From Candidatus Anammoximicrobium sp. (GTDB taxonomy: Bacteria > Planctomycetota > Planctomycetia > Pirellulales > Pirellulaceae), in the NCBI GenBank assembly GCA_012515235.1, contig JAAYYU010000113.1, positions 62,001 to 126,000 of the forward strand: 64,000 bases of DNA. The letters are read 5' to 3'. Positions within the stretch are counted from its first letter, which is position 1, and each line of letters begins with the position of its first letter. Under the pieces are notes generated by a model. It had not been told where the DNA came from. It made no database searches and was given only the letters and a program-made list of their open reading frames with translations. This document shows, one piece after another, positions 62,045-64,000 of the stretch. The position numbers and the translations under genes are program-made.

Positions 62045-63043
62045 TCAGTCCGACGGACGTTCGTCTGGCCGCTCCGGCACGAGGCTGGCCAGGTACCGAT
62101 CCGTGTAATCCGCGACTTCCTGGTTCCCAGGTTGATAGATGAACAGCCGATCGTCCAGATCCTCTCGCTGTTGGAACTCGGTTATTTCCAGCACGACCAG
62201 GGGACGTGCGGCGGCATTCTGGTCCCCCGCCGACTCGGCCGGTTGCCGCCGATACTCGATGCGATACGGCAACAAGTCGCTCTGTCCGAGCACGAGCCGC
62301 ACCTCCGTCGGCAAGTGGGCCGGCAACTGGCGCGGGTCGGCGGGGTTGACCTTCGCCGTTTGGGGCTTCCACTCGGGCGGAAGGCTGGCGAGTTTGTCTG
62401 CTTTCCAGCGTCCCTCCAGGACCCACATGGCCGCTTGGTCCGAGCGCACGGCCTGAGGCGGAGAGAACTGAAAGTGCTCGGCCAGCGCGGCGATCAGCCC
62501 TGGCAGGCCCCCCCTCGCCAACCAGTCGGTCGTGACCTCCGGCCGGGCCGGCTGGCCACGCTGCGGCAGGGCCGCCCGGAGCCGTTCCAGGTCGACCCGT
62601 CCCAACGACGTGCCGCCGGGCAGATCGCGGCGGATCCAGAGAAAGCGGCCGTCCGCGACCTGCTGCAGCGACGACAGCTGGCTGCCCACCTGCAGCTTCA
62701 GTTCCAGCCGCAGCAGCAGACCTTGCGGCGACCGCTTCTGCAGATACGAGCCCGCCCCGGACAACTCCTGGCCGAACAGCTGGACCCGCTGGCGAAATCG
62801 GGCTTCTAGCGACGGCGTCCCGGCCAGTTGAGCGGCGGCGCGGTTCAGCAGCGTCTGGCTGTCTGCCGCCGGTTCGTCGGCGCTGGCGGCGGCCGAAACC
62901 GGGCCGAGTGGGCCCAGTGTTGCCAGCAGCGCCAGCAAGCTCGTCCGGGTGAAGTTGTGCCGACTAAGTCCAGATGTTGGGATTGTACGGGTTTTTCCAA
63001 AGAAACGTGTTGTACGGAGCCGAACATTAACCCACGTAGACAT
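62045..63043 (-). CDS. LolA-like outer-membrane lipoprotein carrier protein
   Basis: This 332-aa protein has an extended N-terminus followed by a hydrophobic export segment (LLALLATLGPLGPVSAAASA). The mature part begins with LLNRAAAQLAGTPSLEARFR. It continues with alternating beta strands (GAGSYLQKRSPQGLLLRLEL; VADGRFLWIRRDLPG) in the LolA manner. LolA ferries lipoproteins across the periplasm. The protein is longer than enterobacterial LolA (about 200 aa) and the similarity is weak, so this is a moderate call. The start may be one of several in the first 40 residues. Confidence 0.6.
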   Translation of the reverse strand: MSTWVNVRLRTTRFFGKTRTIPTSGLSRHNFTRTSLLALLATLGPLGPVSAAASADEPAADSQTLLNRAAAQLAGTPSLEARFRQRVQLFGQELSGAGSYLQKRSPQGLLLRLELKLQVGSQLSSLQQVADGRFLWIRRDLPGGTSLGRVDLERLRAALPQRGQPARPEVTTDWLARGGLPGLIAALAEHFQFSPPQAVRSDQAAMWVLEGRWKADKLASLPPEWKPQTAKVNPADPRQLPAHLPTEVRLVLGQSDLLPYRIEYRRQPAESAGDQNAAARPLVVLEITEFQQREDLDDRLFIYQPGNQEVADYTDRYLASLVPERPDERPSD

Positions 63044-63222
63044 ATTCCACCGTAGACCGTTCCAAAACGCCGCCCCAGGGGCGAGGCAGACGGCGGCGAT
63101 TGTAAGACCGCTGGGCGGTAAGGTCTACGCCAATCGGAAAGGGTCCCGGGGGGAGGTCGTCACCCGGCGGGAACTGCTGGAAACCGTAGCGGACTGCGGG
63201 TTTGGTCCGGAGGGGGAACGCG

Positions 63223-64000
63223 ATGAAGATTCGACTTTGCATGTGGGTCTCATGTTGGGCCGCCATGTTGACGGCCCTGGGTTGTGTGACGCCCATCGAG
63301 CACAACCTGCCGCCCGCGGAGCAATTGATGCATCCCGGACCGGGCGTCGATGGTCCTGGACCGGGAGTCATGCGCCCGCCGGCCACGCCCTTTCCGGTGA
63401 TGACGGGGATGCTGGGGATGACGCCTGCGGCGTCGCCGAACGTGCAGATTTTGTTCGCCAAACCGGAAGGCATGCAGGTGCGTTGGGACGTCGCCAGCGA
63501 AGGCGGCTTTGATTCGACGCCGCTGGTGGCTCCCGGCCGGCAGAACTTCCCCCAGGGCGCGATCTATCGCTTGAAACTCACCAATATCATGGGACGCGAA
63601 GGCGTCGAGCTGTATCCCACGCTGGAGATCGGCCCCACGACGCCCCGCACCGAGGCCTACCTGGCGCACAACGCGATCCCCGTCCAGTTCACGGAAGAGG
63701 ATTTCGATCAGGTGCTGACGGGCAATTTCGTCACCAAGGTGATCTATCTGCCCGACCCGGAATTCCAGGAACTGGCCCTGGCGGGCGTCGAGACGCTGGT
63801 CAGCACGCGACTGGACCCGGGCACCGACCCGATCACCGAGGCGGACCGGCGGGGAGCGATCCTGGCGGTCGTTCGCCTGGGCAACAAGGACGTGGAGCTG
63901 CCGGGAGCCGACGGCAATGCGACGCCGTCGATCCCGGGCGTGCAGCCTAACGGCGGCGTCATGCCGACCTCCTACACGAGCACCTGCCCTGGCCCCTACG
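63223..64000 (+). CDS. Exported lipoprotein-like protein of unknown function (3' partial)
   Basis: The ATG at 63223 follows GGAGGGGG. The frame is open to the end of the window (259 codons), so the C-terminus is missing. The start [21 protein letters not shown] looks like a signal with a weak lipobox (ALGC). A Pro/Gly-rich linker ([16 protein letters not shown]) leads to a beta-rich domain with [31 protein letters not shown] and [20 protein letters not shown]. The family is not recognised; the pattern is that of planctomycete envelope proteins. Confidence 0.72.
   Translation, partial: MKIRLCMWVSCWAAMLTALGCVTPIEHNLPPAEQLMHPGPGVDGPGPGVMRPPATPFPVMTGMLGMTPAASPNVQILFAKPEGMQVRWDVASEGGFDSTPLVAPGRQNFPQGAIYRLKLTNIMGREGVELYPTLEIGPTTPRTEAYLAHNAIPVQFTEEDFDQVLTGNFVTKVIYLPDPEFQELALAGVETLVSTRLDPGTDPITEADRRGAILAVVRLGNKDVELPGADGNATPSIPGVQPNGGVMPTSYTSTCPGPY

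Noticed and set aside
60548..62809. 753-codon open frame on the plus strand
   Set aside because: It is antisense to the PQQ-propeller and LolA-like genes and has no family features.

Overview
This 64-kb window is high-GC DNA that reads like a chromosome segment of a planctomycete, most plausibly of the Pirellulales type. This is inferred from gene content rather than from a phylogenetic marker. The pointers are two HzsA-related beta-propeller/cytochrome proteins, several PQQ-like propeller proteins, two DUF1080 proteins, Tat-signal oxidoreductases, a large exported glycoside-hydrolase complement, few and short operons, and frequent small palindromic repeats between genes. No rRNA, tRNA, CRISPR array, transposase or phage gene was found. 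The first gene is cut at its 5' end and the last at its 3' end.

Layout. 1-6.1 kb: a partial esterase, an oomycete-elicitor-type transglutaminase, an aldo/keto reductase, an unrecognised 254-aa protein and a conserved 89-aa protein. 6.1-11.6 kb (minus): a Tat-exported FAD oxidoreductase and a 1325-aa PQQ-propeller protein carrying a methyltransferase-like insert. 11.8-17.3 kb: an HzsA-related dihaem protein with a discoidin-like tail, then a rubredoxin/glutamate-synthase/rubrerythrin continuous reading frame. 17.4-17.6 kb: palindromic repeats. 17.7-26.0 kb (minus): a 1448-aa GH101-like protein and a second propeller protein with a methyltransferase-like insert. 26.3-36.9 kb: a glycolate-oxidase-type FAD/Fe-S protein interrupted by an in-frame palindromic element, two exported proteins of unknown function, a GH29 alpha-L-fucosidase, aldose 1-epimerase, a Tat aldo/keto reductase and a DUF1080 protein. 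36.9-39.4 kb: a second HzsA-related protein.

39.4-43.3 kb is the most distinctive part. Two MITE-like elements with the same terminal inverted repeat lie upstream of a tightly coupled three-gene cassette: an unknown protein, a helical protein, and a KGGVGR-variant ParA-like ATPase with TPRs. It looks like a candidate conflict or signalling system placed among catabolic and housekeeping genes. 43.4-50.5 kb returns to secreted catabolism: a GH127-like arabinofuranosidase, a double SGNH hydrolase and a GH20-like protein with a discoidin-like domain. 50.5-64 kb mixes housekeeping genes (bioB, tyrS, a DAHP synthase) with fucU, a protein kinase, a PIN-domain toxin-antitoxin pair, a DUF58 protein, another DUF1080 protein, a small PQQ-propeller protein, a LolA-like protein and a partial lipoprotein-like gene.

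Read together, much of the region supports breakdown of fucose-, arabinose- and amino-sugar-containing glycans outside the cytoplasm. Epimerase/mutarotase (galM, fucU), DUF1080 sugar-processing proteins and redox enzymes handle the products, while cytochrome- and propeller-bearing exported proteins form a large secretome of unknown role.
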